Assembly (NCBI RefSeq): GCF_019925205.1
Contig: NC_083560.1
Location: forward strand, 40,842,270-40,906,269
DNA: 64,000 nucleotides
Source: Metopolophium dirhodum
Lineage: Eukaryota; Arthropoda; Insecta; Hemiptera; Aphididae
Reading direction: 5' to 3'
In this document: piece by piece, positions 11,205 through 21,373 of the stretch
How the letters are laid out: each line of letters starts with the position of its first letter
How positions within the stretch are numbered: position 1 is the stretch's first letter
The notes under the pieces: generated by a model
Seen by the model: only the letters and a program-made list of their open reading frames with translations
The model's database searches: none
Told to the model about the DNA's origin: nothing
Made by a program: the position numbers and the translations under genes

Positions 11205-11489
11205 ATGGAAGCCAAATCACTAATTCACGAACAAATCAGGCAAATATTGAAACAGCAGAAAGAAAATTATCATGCTCAAGATATCGATGAAAAAATGTTC
11301 CATTGTAATATTAAAAATATTAAAATAAAAATACAAAAAGCGGTGCTGAAAGAAACCAGAAAAAGACTGATCGAAGAAAAACAGAATTTAATAGACGAAT
11401 ATAAACATTTAATCTATATAAGTTATTTATGTGAGAAAAATATTCAAAAAGGGCTAAATGAGTTATATAGTAAATTAGATAATGTCTAA
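11205..11489 (+). CDS. Small helical protein, paralogue 2
   Basis: An intact 94-residue ORF (MEAKSLIHEQIRQILKQQ...). It is Lys/Glu/Ile rich with heptad-like spacing, so an alpha-helical or coiled-coil fold is likely. It is clearly related to the next ORF: both have QILKQQ/SILQQR, an NI(K/R)xxxIKI block, a TR(K/A)xLxEEKQ block, and C-E-(K/S)-NIQKGLxELYxxLD near the end. The two genes are tandem, with 15 bp between stop and next start. No signal peptide or membrane segment is visible. It lies inside the block bounded by inverted repeat arrays. The function is unknown. Confidence 0.55.
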   Translation: MEAKSLIHEQIRQILKQQKENYHAQDIDEKMFHCNIKNIKIKIQKAVLKETRKRLIEEKQNLIDEYKHLIYISYLCEKNIQKGLNELYSKLDNV

Positions 11490-11504
11490 AAAAAAAAAAA
11501 AAAA

Positions 11505-11786
11505 ATGGAGTCGTCACTTATCTGGGAAAAAATCAACTCCATATTACAACAACGTAACGAAAACAACCTCGGCATGGATGCAATCAAAGTCACTTTCAGA
11601 AAAAACTTGAGAGGTATAAATATAAAGATTCTGAAAGCGAGATTGAAAACGACAAGAGCAAAATTAGAAGAAGAAAAACAAATAATGATAAATGATTATA
11701 AAAATTCGAGTTATACAGCGTTTCTTTGTGAAAGTAATATACAGAAGGGTCTTAGTGAGTTATATCAACAATTAGACAAATATTGA
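11505..11786 (+). CDS. Small helical protein, paralogue 3
   Basis: An intact 93-residue ORF (MESSLIWEKINSILQQR...). It shares length, layout and the C-terminal NIQKGLSELYQQLD motif with the ORF just upstream, so this is a tandem duplication. Divergence between the two proteins is substantial although both frames stay open, which hints at past selection. The short spacer contains an A-tract. The product is probably helical; I do not recognise a family. Confidence 0.55.
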   Translation: MESSLIWEKINSILQQRNENNLGMDAIKVTFRKNLRGINIKILKARLKTTRAKLEEEKQIMINDYKNSSYTAFLCESNIQKGLSELYQQLDKY

Positions 11787-12233
11787 TAAAAAAAATATTG
11801 ATAATATTCAGTTTTTCAAGAAATAAAATTTGTTTTTACAAATAAATTATTTTGTTATTATTTATTATTTTATATTATAAAAATATATTGAATGATATTG
11901 TAATAAATTATAAAATATATCATTCCTGTGTATATAATATCTGTTGAAGGATAATAAATGTTTTATATCATCAATTCTGGATAAGTTTGATAATCGTTCA
12001 AATAAAACTAATGCAATAAAAATGTTAGGAAAAGTGGTTTAGATTTAAAAAAACGTATCAATTAACAGTTATTTTTGAAATTCTATGTAATTTTCAGAAT
12101 CATGAACTCAGAAATAAACGTAGTTGAAAGCAGAATTCTAGAAGTAGAACAGCAGGTGCGTGTATTATGTACCTATACGTATATTCAGTGTTGTTTTATA
12201 AATAATCGCTATAATTATTAGATTTATATAATC
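11787..12233. other. Spacer with a polB relic and a duplicated scrap
   Basis: About 11951-12050 resembles the P1 polB stretch near 637-740 (shared AATGTTTTA and AAGTTTGATAATCG), so it is a ~100-bp relic of the N-terminal polymerase region, with no open frame. After an acceptor-like ttttcag, a short exon-like piece starts at ATG 12104 and ends at CAG|GTGCGT (12155); its partner exons are not identified. 12173-12233 repeats 10035-10094. Confidence 0.5.
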
Positions 12234-13467
12234 CGAGAGCTGCGCGTGCAGCGTGACGGTTTCGAGTCGGGAGAGAGCGTCCGGGACGACGTTCTTGTCC
12301 CCGTGGATATGTTCAATTTGTTGGACGAATTGTGCGATGAAGCTGATGTGTCGTAATTGTCTGTCGCTGTATTTGTCTGTTTTTACGGAAAACATGTGCG
12401 TTATTGGCTTGTGGTCGGTCAGCAGTACAACGTGTCGGCCCTCGATGAGGTGAAGAAAATGACGTGTAGCTAAATAGGCGGCGAGCAATTCTCGGTCGAA
12501 GGTGCTGTAACGAGCTTGAGTGGACGTGAGCTTCCTAGAGAAAAAGCTGAGTGGTTTCCAGGTGTCATCGATGAACTGCTCGAGGACTGCGCCTATGGCT
12601 GTATTCGATGCGTCTGTACACAATCGGAGATCAGCGTCTATACTCGGGTGACAAAGGAATAACGTGTCCGCAAGAGCGTTGCGGGACTTGTCAAAAGCGA
12701 GTCGCGTTTCTGGTGACCAACACAATATGCCGTCCTTCTGCTTGACCGACGAAGCGAGCTCGAATAACGGAGACTGCAGTTGTGCCGCGTTTGGTATAAA
12801 CCTGTGGTAGTAATTGACAGAACCAAGGAAACGTTGCAGTGCTTTTTTAGAAACCGGAAGTGGCCAGTTTCGTATCTGATCTATTCGCTCGGGTGGCGGG
12901 CTACAACCATCGCCGTTGACGACATGTCCGAGAAAAACTAGTTGTGGTACACCTAGTACGCATTTGCTGACGTTAATTGCGACGCCGAACTTTTGAAAAC
13001 GCTCAAGTACAGATCGTAAGTGCGTTTCGTGTTCGGACTCGGACTGTGACGCGATCAAAACGTCGTCTATGTATGCGAACACGAAATCTAAACCGCGGAG
13101 AATGTCATTAACGAAACGCTGAAAAGTTTGGGCGGCGTTCTTCAACCCGAAACACATTACCGGAAATTCATACAGCCCGAAAGGTGTTGTTACAGCGGTT
13201 TTAGCGATGTCGTCGCGTGCGACGGGGACCTGATGATACGCGCGCACCAGATCGAGTTTCGAAAAAATAGTCTTACTGTGAAGATTGCTGGTGAAATCGT
13301 GAATGTGTGGTAAAGGGTACCGGTCCGCCTTGGTGATTGCATTCAGCCTTCGGTAGTCACCACAAGGGCGAAACGATCCATCTTTCTTGCCGACAAGTAG
13401 CAAAGGGCTGGCCCACGCGCTGTCCGATGGACGGCAAATACCTGCGCGGAGCATAAAATCGAACTCC
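12234..13467 (-). pseudogene. Ty3/gypsy reverse transcriptase-RNase H fragment
   Basis: The open frame encodes the core of a Ty3/gypsy pol protein without protease or integrase. It starts within the RT (AGICRPSDSAWASPLLLV) and includes the catalytic YIDDVLIA motif (AYIDDVLIASQ). It continues through the FLGHVV/FLGSVNYYHRF thumb region and the RNase H domain (CTDASNTAIGAVL, YSTFDRELLA, TDHKPI), and ends at VPDALSR. The frame is intact across about 410 codons, so the fragment is either recent or was inserted as a piece. Both ends fuse abruptly to copies of the duplicated block (10035-10094 type and 9284-9660 type). It has no LTRs of its own. GC content is clearly higher than its neighbours. Confidence 0.9.
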
Positions 13468-13850
13468 TTACGACACACACTCTGCATTATGATTGTCTAT
13501 ATATGTTGTTAACAAATATAGATATATAAAAAATAAAATATGTACTAATCAGGGGTTCTTAACACAGATAAGATAGAACATCGGGCTTATTATCCATCAA
13601 TAATATTGATAATTATTACCTAACCTCAAATATCTTTAATAGTCAATCTCTTTCATGGTAATGGCTATAGATACGGTTATCTAGTAGTTGTTGTATGATA
13701 CCTCGTTTTATCAATGATCAAATACTATAACTGATTATAAATATTTGCTATTGATAATGTGATTGTTGTATTATACGTGTAATATTATCTTACGTAAAAT
13801 GTTTTAATATAAAAAAAGTTTTTTTATTATATTAAAAATATTCAATAATG
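13468..13850 (+). repeat. ~375-bp direct repeat, copy B
   Basis: Second copy of the block at 9284-9660, starting at the same CTTACGACACACAC junction. Here the left neighbour is the gypsy fragment rather than the sequence before 9284, so the breakpoint is reused. Divergence rises in the second half. Confidence 0.8.
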
Positions 13851-13861
13851 TTTACTGTCTG

Positions 13862-14227
13862 AGTAGTATACATTTGTATGTTCACAGTCTTTTTTTTTTT
13901 CACCGCGGTAATTTTGCAACGTTCAAGGGAGGATGTCCCACTTGAACACAATGATTTTACCGTGATAAAAATCACGGGAGATTTCACAGTCGTTGTCCAC
14001 CTATTTGCCCCTCACACAAAAATATTTACCGTATAGCATTTTACAGGGAGATTTCACATTTTTTATCCAAGAATTCTCCCCTTACACAAAATATTTACTG
14101 TATTTTAAAATTACAGGGAGTTTGCACACTAAAAATCGGTTTTGCCCCTTAATCAAAAATATTTACCGTGCACACACCAAATTTTATTTTTTCCCAACAA
14201 ACCTTATTATAAAACTGAAATTATAAT
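13862..14227 (-). repeat. Iterated ~69-bp repeat array, copy 2 (inverted)
   Basis: Reverse-complement counterpart of 8352-8715 over essentially its full length, including the end block GTATACATTTGTATGTTCAC and the hairpin element. Together the two copies form inverted ends of a 5.9-kb block. No target-site duplication is evident outside them. The 13993-14226 ORF is a shadow of the repeat. Confidence 0.85.
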
Positions 14228-14462
14228 TACTAAATATTACTATATATTCACATTTTTTTTTTCATTTAGGTTGGTTTCACTGTAATTTATCTAATTAATG
14301 AATGTCTGTATTTTTTTTTTTAATTTATATACTTTTGAGTAGCTAATCATTTTTTATATTCAGTCGTCAATGATCCGCCGTTTACTCAAGTTGTGTCTCA
14401 TTTTACTTTATTTTCTTGAAATTTCATTAAATTGTTGTACAATTTATAAATTTTTTTCAAAA

Positions 14463-14582
14463 ATGAACTTTCAAAAATGTTTAAATGATTTTCAATCATT
14501 AGTTTATCATATACGAAATAATCCGACTGCGGTTCATCCAGAATTTTCTTCGTTTTCATCAAGATTTAAAACATTCAATGAC
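14463..14582 (+). pseudogene. Truncated BIR-gene 5' end
   Basis: The stretch from about 14340 to 14582 is a diverged copy of 19603-19845, covering upstream sequence, ATG (14463) and the first ~40 codons of the BIR-domain gene (HPEFSSFSSRFKTF). Homology stops at ACATTCAA (14582), before any zinc ligand, and unrelated sequence follows. This copy lacks the early TGA that interrupts the longer copy. It lies just beyond repeat array 2; the four-exon gene that precedes the longer copy is missing here. Confidence 0.75.
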
Positions 14583-16343
14583 CGCCCTAAACTAGGGGAA
14601 AACAATTCAATGATGGGCAAATAAATGCGCTAACGATAGTTACCAAAAAGAAGTATTCACAAACACACACAAGGAAAACGTGGTTTGACAGCTGCAGCGG
14701 GAACAAGAAAAAGGTACATAGGTGCTTTCACACCAACCAACTAAACGAGAGAGAAAAAGGGTGGCCGACAAACGTTACACGAAGGCTTCGTTAGCCGGTC
14801 AACAAGATTACCTTTCAGTGTTACCACAACAAAATACACAACCAAAACTTTAAGAACCTTTGTGACACTGAAAGCATGATTTAAACTATTCACAACTCAC
14901 AAGTACAATTTACATAACAAATTTTACGGAAGACACTTATCACTTTTACACTTATCATGGAAAATAACGATCCCTCGCGCGCACCGAAGCGGTCAGCCCA
15001 TGACAGCTGTTGCTATCATCGACTGCGCCGCAATACACGCGATAAGATCGATACAAAACATTGATAATAAACACATATAAAAAGGAGGGCCATATTGGCA
15101 CGAACAGTCTGTATACAATTAATAATGAAATAGTAAAAATATGATAGTCACAGTATCGCACGTTACGTTGTTGTTCGTTGTAATACGGTTAAAAGACGGT
15201 TAAGTTATAAACAAAAGTAATAAATTACGGACCATCGACGCTAGACATAATAACGCATGGATAAATGACGACGCATGGTGGGGAGTGTGACGGTCTTGGA
15301 CGGCGGGCCCATGGATGATTATTGATTGTTATTGCGTTATATTCGGTAATTTGGTATTCTCTGCAAACAATTAATTACCTTAACCGCGAGTGAATACGAA
15401 AATAAGAAATAACATTATTTTGTCGTCTCTGCGACTCGCCTTACACACTTGCAACATAATATTAATCTTATGATTTATTTTATCAAGATTTAATTTTGCT
15501 CGAAATTAAACTACTCATTTAATTAAGTCATTCAAAAGTGAAAAGAGCATTTAAGTTAGTGTTACACGTAGGCAGTACCGAATTATTGTTTACGCACAGC
15601 ACAACCCTGAAAATTGTTCCTACAAAATATACTATTACAATATATTTTATACTAAAATCTAAAAAGTATAATAACAAAATATTAAAAACGGCGGCGGTAA
15701 AGTCTTGGCCGTAGGGGGCCCAAAATATTATGCTAGTATTCCACTCACGCTCGGCACAACTATAAAATACACTGGCTGGCCTTTACTCACAATTCATACA
15801 GTATCCATAATATGCCAGTATTGAGTCATTACTGGCATAACTGCGGGAAGCACTGGCTAACCATTACTAATAGTTTATGTTGGGCCCGTAGTATGCCATT
15901 ATTCCACCAACGCACGGCATAACTATAAGAAACACTGGCTGGCCTTTACTCACAATTCATCCAGTACCCGTAATATGCCAGTATTGAGTCATTACTGGCT
16001 GACAGTACTAGTTTTCCAGCACTAGTGTAGTACTGGATAATTCTGTGGCCAATACTGTGCCCGTAAGGGCCTGCCAACTATTGGCTAGCCAATGCAGGCG
16101 CAGTACTACACTCTTTGTCAATGTCGGCGTAAGACATAAATTTCCAATTGGGAGTTTTCACAATATGTATGGTACATGATTTCTCCAAAAGATATGAATA
16201 TTCTTCCAAATAACCAATATTATTAGTTTTTTGATATGGTGTATTACATATATACTGTAATGATTTTATATTACACCCTATGAAGTGCTATTAATGAATA
16301 GCTTCTTCTTCAAGCCAACCATGACCAATGCCCTATAATTGTA
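14583..16343. other. Unassigned DNA with a tandem repeat and LTR-like signals
   Basis: No convincing gene. A TATA-like ATATAAAAAGG lies near 15077. A purine-rich TGGTGGGGAG followed by TGTGACGG near 15278-15293 looks like the start of an LTR, but I cannot find its partner. 15728-16010 holds two diverged copies of a ~165-bp unit. The rest is AT-rich. Confidence 0.4.
15728..16010 (+). repeat. Two-copy ~165-bp tandem repeat
   Basis: Two units share CACTGGCTGGCCTTTACTC, AATATGCCAGTATTGAGTC and a preceding GCACAACTATAA/GCATAACTATAA block, offset by about 160-165 bp. The related word ACTGGC or GCCAGT recurs in both orientations through 16110, giving local dyad symmetry. No coding content. Confidence 0.7.
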
Positions 16344-16616
16344 TTACCCCTCCATTGTGCTTATTGTAATTTTATTTTTATACAGATTGTGCAAATAAAA
16401 ACAAATATGACTAAAAAAAAAAATATTACACCCTCCATTCTGAAATTGTCGTACAGCTATTCTATCATTTTGTTGATTTGATACACCCGCCATTCCTCTT
16501 TTAACTCCGATTTTGTCCTTAAAATAGATTTTTATTTCTGATATCCCTTCGTATTCTGGTATATTGTCATTGAAACTATCTGATACTCCTTGAACTGTGG
16601 TCCATAACCCACACAA
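16344..16616 (-). CDS. Hypothetical fragment, 90 codons
   Basis: An open frame with ordinary-looking composition in its first 60 codons (GLWTTVQGVSDSF, then IKIYFKDKIGVKRGMAG) followed by a hydrophobic, low-complexity tail (NIFFFSHICFYL). I do not recognise a family. The first part may be an exon or a transposon scrap and the tail may be intron read through. It lies between unassigned repeats and the second gypsy fragment. Confidence 0.25.
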   Translation of the reverse strand: MCGLWTTVQGVSDSFNDNIPEYEGISEIKIYFKDKIGVKRGMAGVSNQQNDRIAVRQFQNGGCNIFFFSHICFYLHNLYKNKITISTMEG

Positions 16617-16836
16617 CCCATAATATATATATATATATACTAGATATCATTTCAATATGCTACGAAGTTCACATCCCACGTCGACTTTTATTATCCGTAT
16701 TTTGCTATATAATTCGATTATTACTAAATTTAATTATTTATACATTATATCTATATACTGTTTCCTATTATTATTCTACCGTTTTATTATTTATTTATTA
16801 TTATACTATATAACTAATTATTCGTGGTATATTCAA

Positions 16837-18245
16837 TCATTTTTTCAATCCACTAAGACCTAAAAAACTTTTTATTTGCTTAACGGTCTTAGGTACTGGA
16901 AAATTCATAACAGCTTCGATTTTTTTTTTATCTGGTTTTCTACCCTCATCTGTAATAACATGACCTAGAAATAAACATTTCCGCTGAAAAAAGCTACATT
17001 TATCTGGTTCTATTTTTAGATTATGAATACGTAATCGTTCAAATACGTAAATTAATTTATCATTATGATCTAGTAAGTTTTTCGCATATACTTTTATGTC
17101 ATCCAAATAAACTAGACATTTAATTCCTATTAACCCTGCCAACACATTCGTCATCATTTTTTGAAATGTTGCCGGAGCTGAGCTTAAACCCATAACTAAA
17201 CGTTTAAATTGATAATGACCTGTCCCGTGGAGAAAAATGTAAGCTCCCTCGAATCTTTTGATAACGGAACTTGAAAATAACCTGCCTTTAAATCTAATGG
17301 ACTAAACAGTTGGCATTGCCCCAACTGGTCTAAGATTTCCGTAATATTGGGTAATGGGTGAAATTCAATTAAAGTTACGTCATTAAGTGCTCTAAAGTCT
17401 ATAACTATTCTGAACTTTTGTTTTCCCGAGGCATCCTCCTTCTTTTTAACTAGTATTAGGGGTGCATTAAAAGGACTCATTGATCTCTCTATAATTTTGT
17501 ATTTCATCATTTGACCTATTTGTCGTTCTATTTCGTCATGTTGTGAAAACAGTAAACGGTACGGTTTTTTGTAAATTGGTTTTAAATCCTTAGGTACTTT
17601 TATTAAGTGTTCTGCTGCCGTTGTACACGTAAGATTATCCCCCTCTATATGAAAAATATCTGCGTAATTTTCACAAATTCTTATTATTGATTTTCGTTCA
17701 TCAATATTCAAATGCTCCGTCCTAATCAATGTTTTTATTTTGCTCGCGCGGTCAATGCCAATTTTGTTGTCATATGCCGCGTTATCGATGTGTGCTACTA
17801 TGTCATCCTCGTATGATATTTTACGAACTTGACCTACACTTATACTTTGTGTTACTTCCGATATATTCAACACACTTATCGTTATTTTTCCGTTTCTGAC
17901 CGTATTATAAATATTCGCGCAATATACATCTGGTGATAATTCTTGTTTATCAATTAATATATTTTTATTATTCATTGCTTTATTTACGATATCTATTTCG
18001 ACTACTGTTTCCGAACGTGGTTTTAAAATAAAGCATACACTATTTTCGTTTTCTACTTTATTTTCATTTATTGTTATCGTATTGTTACTTGTTAGCAATA
18101 TCTATAACCGCATGATTATCCATTAAAAACTTATGTCCTAATATGCCTTCTCCTGTTATTGGAAATGTTTTGTTTACTACATACAATTCTGTTTCGAATG
18201 CTTTTTTTTATCTATTATTAAATCTATTTTTGCTTTACCTATTGT
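16837..18245 (-). pseudogene. Ty3/gypsy protease-RT fragment
   Basis: A second, more AT-rich gypsy lineage. Reading leftwards from 18245, a retropepsin C-terminal region with a GILGHKFLMDNHAVI motif comes first. It is out of frame with the main ORF (18098-17196), which runs through a connector to the RT (ERSMSPFNAPLILVKKK, FRIVIDFRALN, FSPLDLKAGYFQ). After a frame change near 17195 the RT continues (GLSSAPATFQKMM, catalytic YLDDIKVYA, FLGHVI) and stops near 16840 just after the connection domain. There is no RNase H, integrase or LTR. Breaks: at least two frame changes and truncation at both ends. The 5' edge abuts repeat array 3 directly. Confidence 0.85.
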
Positions 18246-18247
18246 TG

Positions 18248-18506
18248 AGACTAAGTAATATACATTTTTATGTTCACAGTCTTTTTTTTTTTTCACCGAG
18301 GTAATTTCGCAACGTTCAAGCGAGGATGTCCCCCTTGAACACAATGATTTTACCGTGATAAAAATCACGGAGAGATTTCACACTCGTTGTCCACCTATTT
18401 CCCCCTCACACAAAAATATTTACCATATAGCATTTTACAGGGAGATTTCACATTTTTTATCCACGAATTCTCCAAATACCCAAAAATATTTACCGTGTAC
18501 ACACCA
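18248..18506 (-). repeat. Iterated ~69-bp repeat array, copy 3 (partial)
   Basis: Same orientation as copy 2, starting AGTAATATACA and GTTCACAGTC, then the hairpin CCGTGA-loop-TCACGG and units ending in ATATTTACC. It has about one unit fewer than copies 1 and 2. It lies directly between the gypsy fragment and the 3' end of the four-exon gene. Confidence 0.8.
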
Positions 18507-18546
18507 AATAATAAAATAAAAATATTTTTATACTACATTTTTTTTT

Positions 18547-19500
18547 TCATGCGGCTAATTTATTTCTAATTGTACGACGTTCAGGGTCTTTCAAAATTAC
18601 ATCAAATATAACCTGGATGGTCTCGTTTAAACTGTTATTTAGAGTCTGATCTTTCGACTTGTCCGATGTCGTCACCTTGACAGATGCCTCAGAGTGTCGC
18701 CACCTGCAACATCAATTAATTATTCAATCAGCTAAGCAGTGAATAAAAACTAATGATTTTTTTCATTTAGCAATAGTTTTTTAATTAAAAAATAAACCAA
18801 AGTCTAGTCTTTACCTTTCCTTTGTTGGGACGTTGTGTATATTCGCACACTTGTAATGTGTTATCGTCCAATATTCCGTTGGCTTTTCGTCAGGATTAAA
18901 TTGGCTTTTGATGGTAGCCAAACCATCTCCCTGACGAAAAGTGACAGAATTAAAAATGTCTTCATCAAATTCTTCCGCCCGCAATTTTTCCTCAATTATT
19001 TCTCTGTATGATGAACTCTAAAACAAATAAATAAATTCATGCCATAATTCATAACCTTAGAATATTAGATAAAGTATTAATATGATAAATTATCATTTAT
19101 CTTACGGTTTTCATTTGTTTTTTTTTTTGTTTTTTTTTGTCTACTGTTTTTTCAGCCCCTCTTTTTAACGATGTTTTGACCTGCTTTGAAGTAGAAGGCT
19201 TCATTTTTGTGTCCAGGGACTCAAATTCGTTCAATAAAACATAAACTAAGGTGAATAACTATAAATGTATGAGTGGCTTACAGCCGATCTCTAAAACAAT
19301 ATTGAGCAACGTTACAGTCACACTCTAATTATTATTTAATTTTAATATTATGTTTAAAATAAAGTTATAAGCAACCACGAATTTATTATAACCATAGCGT
19401 TGAGTAGTTTTACGACTGACCTCCAATTTGCTTTAGTTATTAAAGTGATTCAATTACTAACCTCTGATCCGGAATCGATGATCGAAGTTCTGTAAGACAT
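18547..19500 (-). CDS. Four-exon gene of unknown function, divergent from BIR gene
   Basis: Spliced model read from the sequence: exons 19500-19462, 19258-19106, 19017-18815 and 18703-18547. Every junction has GT..AG ends (GAG|gttag, acc|gtaag, AAAG|gtaaag; acceptors tatag, tttag, tgcag). The phases join without a stop into 183 codons from ATG to TGA. Exon 2 encodes a Lys-rich stretch (KKKQKKKQMK) that could be a nuclear signal. Exon 3 is acidic at first (IIEEKLRAEEFDED), then contains a WTITHYKCANIHN segment. Exon 4 ends DPERRTIRNKLAA. No signal peptide or membrane segment. A TATA-like box lies ~80 bp upstream. None of the exons exceeds 70 codons. I do not recognise the family. Four consistent introns with no break argue for a functional or recently functional gene, perhaps part of a Polinton accessory module. 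Confidence 0.65.
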
Positions 19501-19579
19501 CTTGAAGCTGAATTGTTATAGATGATGAAGAAGTTCTAGTTGCTGAATGTTGACTGTAATATTGCTGTTAATACGCTAG

Positions 19580-19589
19580 CCTTATATAC
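19580..19589 (-). promoter_or_regulatory. TATA-like box for the four-exon gene
   Basis: On the minus strand the sequence reads GTATATAAGG, about 80 bp upstream of the ATG at 19500. The BIR gene starts on the other strand ~135 bp to the right, so the intervening region is a candidate bidirectional promoter. Confidence 0.5.
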
Positions 19590-19723
19590 TGTAATGTTAT
19601 AAGCTAATCATTTTTTATATTCAGTCACTAATGATCCACCGTTTACTCAAGTTGTGTCTCATTTTACTTTATTTTCTCAAAGTTTCATTAAATTGTTTTA
19701 CAATTTATCTATTTATTTCAAAA

Positions 19724-20122
19724 ATGAACTTTCAAAAATGCTCAAATGATTTTCAATCATTATTTTATCGTATATGAACTAATCCGACTGTGGTTCATCC
19801 AGAATTTTCTTCGTTTTCATCAAGATTTAAAACATTCAAATTATTCCCAAAAAATACTTTTCAAAATAAATATACATTGTCTGAATGTGGTTTAAAATAT
19901 TCAGGAGTGGATGATGTCGTAGAATGCTTTTGTTGCGGACTTATTCTTCATAACTGGGAAAGGCTGGACGATCCATGGATTGAACATTGCAGATTCAGCC
20001 CAAGGTGTTTATATGTGTTATTAATGAAAGGTAATCAATATGTTCAAAACATATTAAGTAAATATTTTAAAACCGAACATATTTGTAATTGTGAAACTGG
20101 GTCATACGATACCGTTTTTTAA
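19724..20122 (+). pseudogene. BIR-domain (IAP-like) gene with an early stop
   Basis: Encodes one baculoviral IAP repeat: RFKTF at the start, then the zinc-binding pattern C-x2-C-x16-H-x6-C (VECFCCG ... IEHCRFSPRC), with the usual G, W and D-D-P positions. BIR proteins bind caspases or other partners and restrain apoptosis; BIR genes occur in insect viruses and in adintovirus/Polinton-type elements. No RING follows; the protein ends ~40 residues after the BIR. From the ATG at 19724, codon 18 is TGA (19775-19777) where the truncated copy at 14463 has CGA, so full-length translation is blocked; the downstream frame begins only at a GTG (19790). A polyadenylation signal AATAAA lies near 20160. 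The BIR call is strong; current activity is doubtful unless an alternative start is used. Confidence 0.85.
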
Positions 20123-20218
20123 TCATGTTTTTTTATTATATTATGTTATAGTAAATGAAAATAAATGCTGATTTTTTAAAAAACAACTTATATGTGTTAA
20201 TATTTGATTTAATATCTC

Positions 20219-20340
20219 GTGAACGTATAGCCTAGTGGGTTAGCGCGTGTAGCAATAATTTAAATGTTTTCAGGTAACAGGTAAGTATATGTAATTCTCC
20301 CCTCTACTACATGCAGTAGCCGACTATGCTATACGTTCAC
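20219..20340. repeat. 122-bp unit with perfect 13-bp inverted ends
   Basis: GTGAACGTATAGC at 20219-20231 is exactly mirrored by GCTATACGTTCAC at 20328-20340. Just inside the left arm is GCCTAGTGGGTTAGCGCG, which resembles a Pol III A-box. A smaller hairpin, CTACTACATGCAGTAG, lies near the right arm. It could be a tiny MITE, a SINE scrap or a structured RNA. No target duplication is visible. Confidence 0.5.
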
Positions 20341-20441
20341 ATTTTTTGCATTTTTTTTTTTTATTTTACATTTTTATCTATCAGGTTTTGTATATAATAC
20401 GCTTGCAAAGTAAAAACGCTTTCAGTTCAAAGTATATCCCT

Positions 20442-20767
20442 TGTTGTGTCCCCACCGCGTATGGTGCTCCGTTGAGTCCAGTAATGTTATTTGTATAAAG
20501 ATAAGATATCGTCGTTCACATGAGTGAACGTAGTAATTGTTTTTTTTTTCTTGTGCACGACAGTCGTCGCTAGTCGATCGTCGTAACTAAATACCCCTAC
20601 GCTTTATAAACACAAAATGTATATTATAACTTAAAGGTTTATATTAATTATTAAAAGTGTTTAATTATAATAAAATATAAATGATAATAAAATCGAGCGT
20701 AATATTTTAAATGTCGAAATATACAGTCCACTAACGTCACCATACAATCGTGGCCTTCATGGCTACA
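20442..20767 (+). repeat. BEL1 5' LTR
   Basis: 326 bp, TG...CA ends, flanked on the left by TCCCT. Contains TATAAAGATAAGATATCG and the hairpin-like GTTCACATGAGTGAAC. Immediately followed by TTTGGTCCTTTCGTCCGG, the position of the primer binding site. Confidence 0.92.
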
Positions 20768-20785
20768 TTTGGTCCTTTCGTCCGG
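20768..20785 (+). promoter_or_regulatory. BEL1 primer-binding-site region
   Basis: TTTGGTCCTTTCGTCCGG follows the LTR end directly. BEL2 has a near-identical motif (TTTGGTCCTTCGGGCCGG) at the matching position, 26317. The priming tRNA was not determined. Confidence 0.55.
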
Positions 20786-21373
20786 ATTAATAACCACGCG
20801 CGTGCTCGTTCGATTAAATGCGAAATATAGTTACATCGATCGTCTTAACAATCGGATACTGAAGTAGATATAGCGGCATATCGTTCCCTGTCTCAAGTAT
20901 CATCACTGCGTAAGAGTGTAGTTGCTGATGTCCTAAAGTCAAGCGTGAGGATACAGTAAACTAATTCACCATCGAAAAAAGAAAAATCGGTTGTTAAAGT
21001 AAAGTGCAGTTGCTGAGTCCTAAAGTCAAGCGTAACGATACAATAAGGCAGTTCACCATCGAAAAAAAGAAGAAAAGTCAACTGTCAAGGTAAGAGAGTC
21101 ACTTTCATATTTTCCTTTTCCATATTATTTAAAAGTATTCCTGTCTAGTTACTAAAATAAATATAGTAATTCCCGGTCAGGCTAAAGAGTAGAGTACAGT
21201 TACAGTATCAAAGGTAATAAAATTGTCACAGTGAAAAGGCAATTATCGATAGCAGCGTATAGGTACAATAGAATAACCGTATCGTACTTATCTATCACAT
21301 AACCTCGAGCACCCCGCCAGCTAAATAGCACTTCATACATACCTGTAAAGTAACCATCATAGTTTAGATTAAA

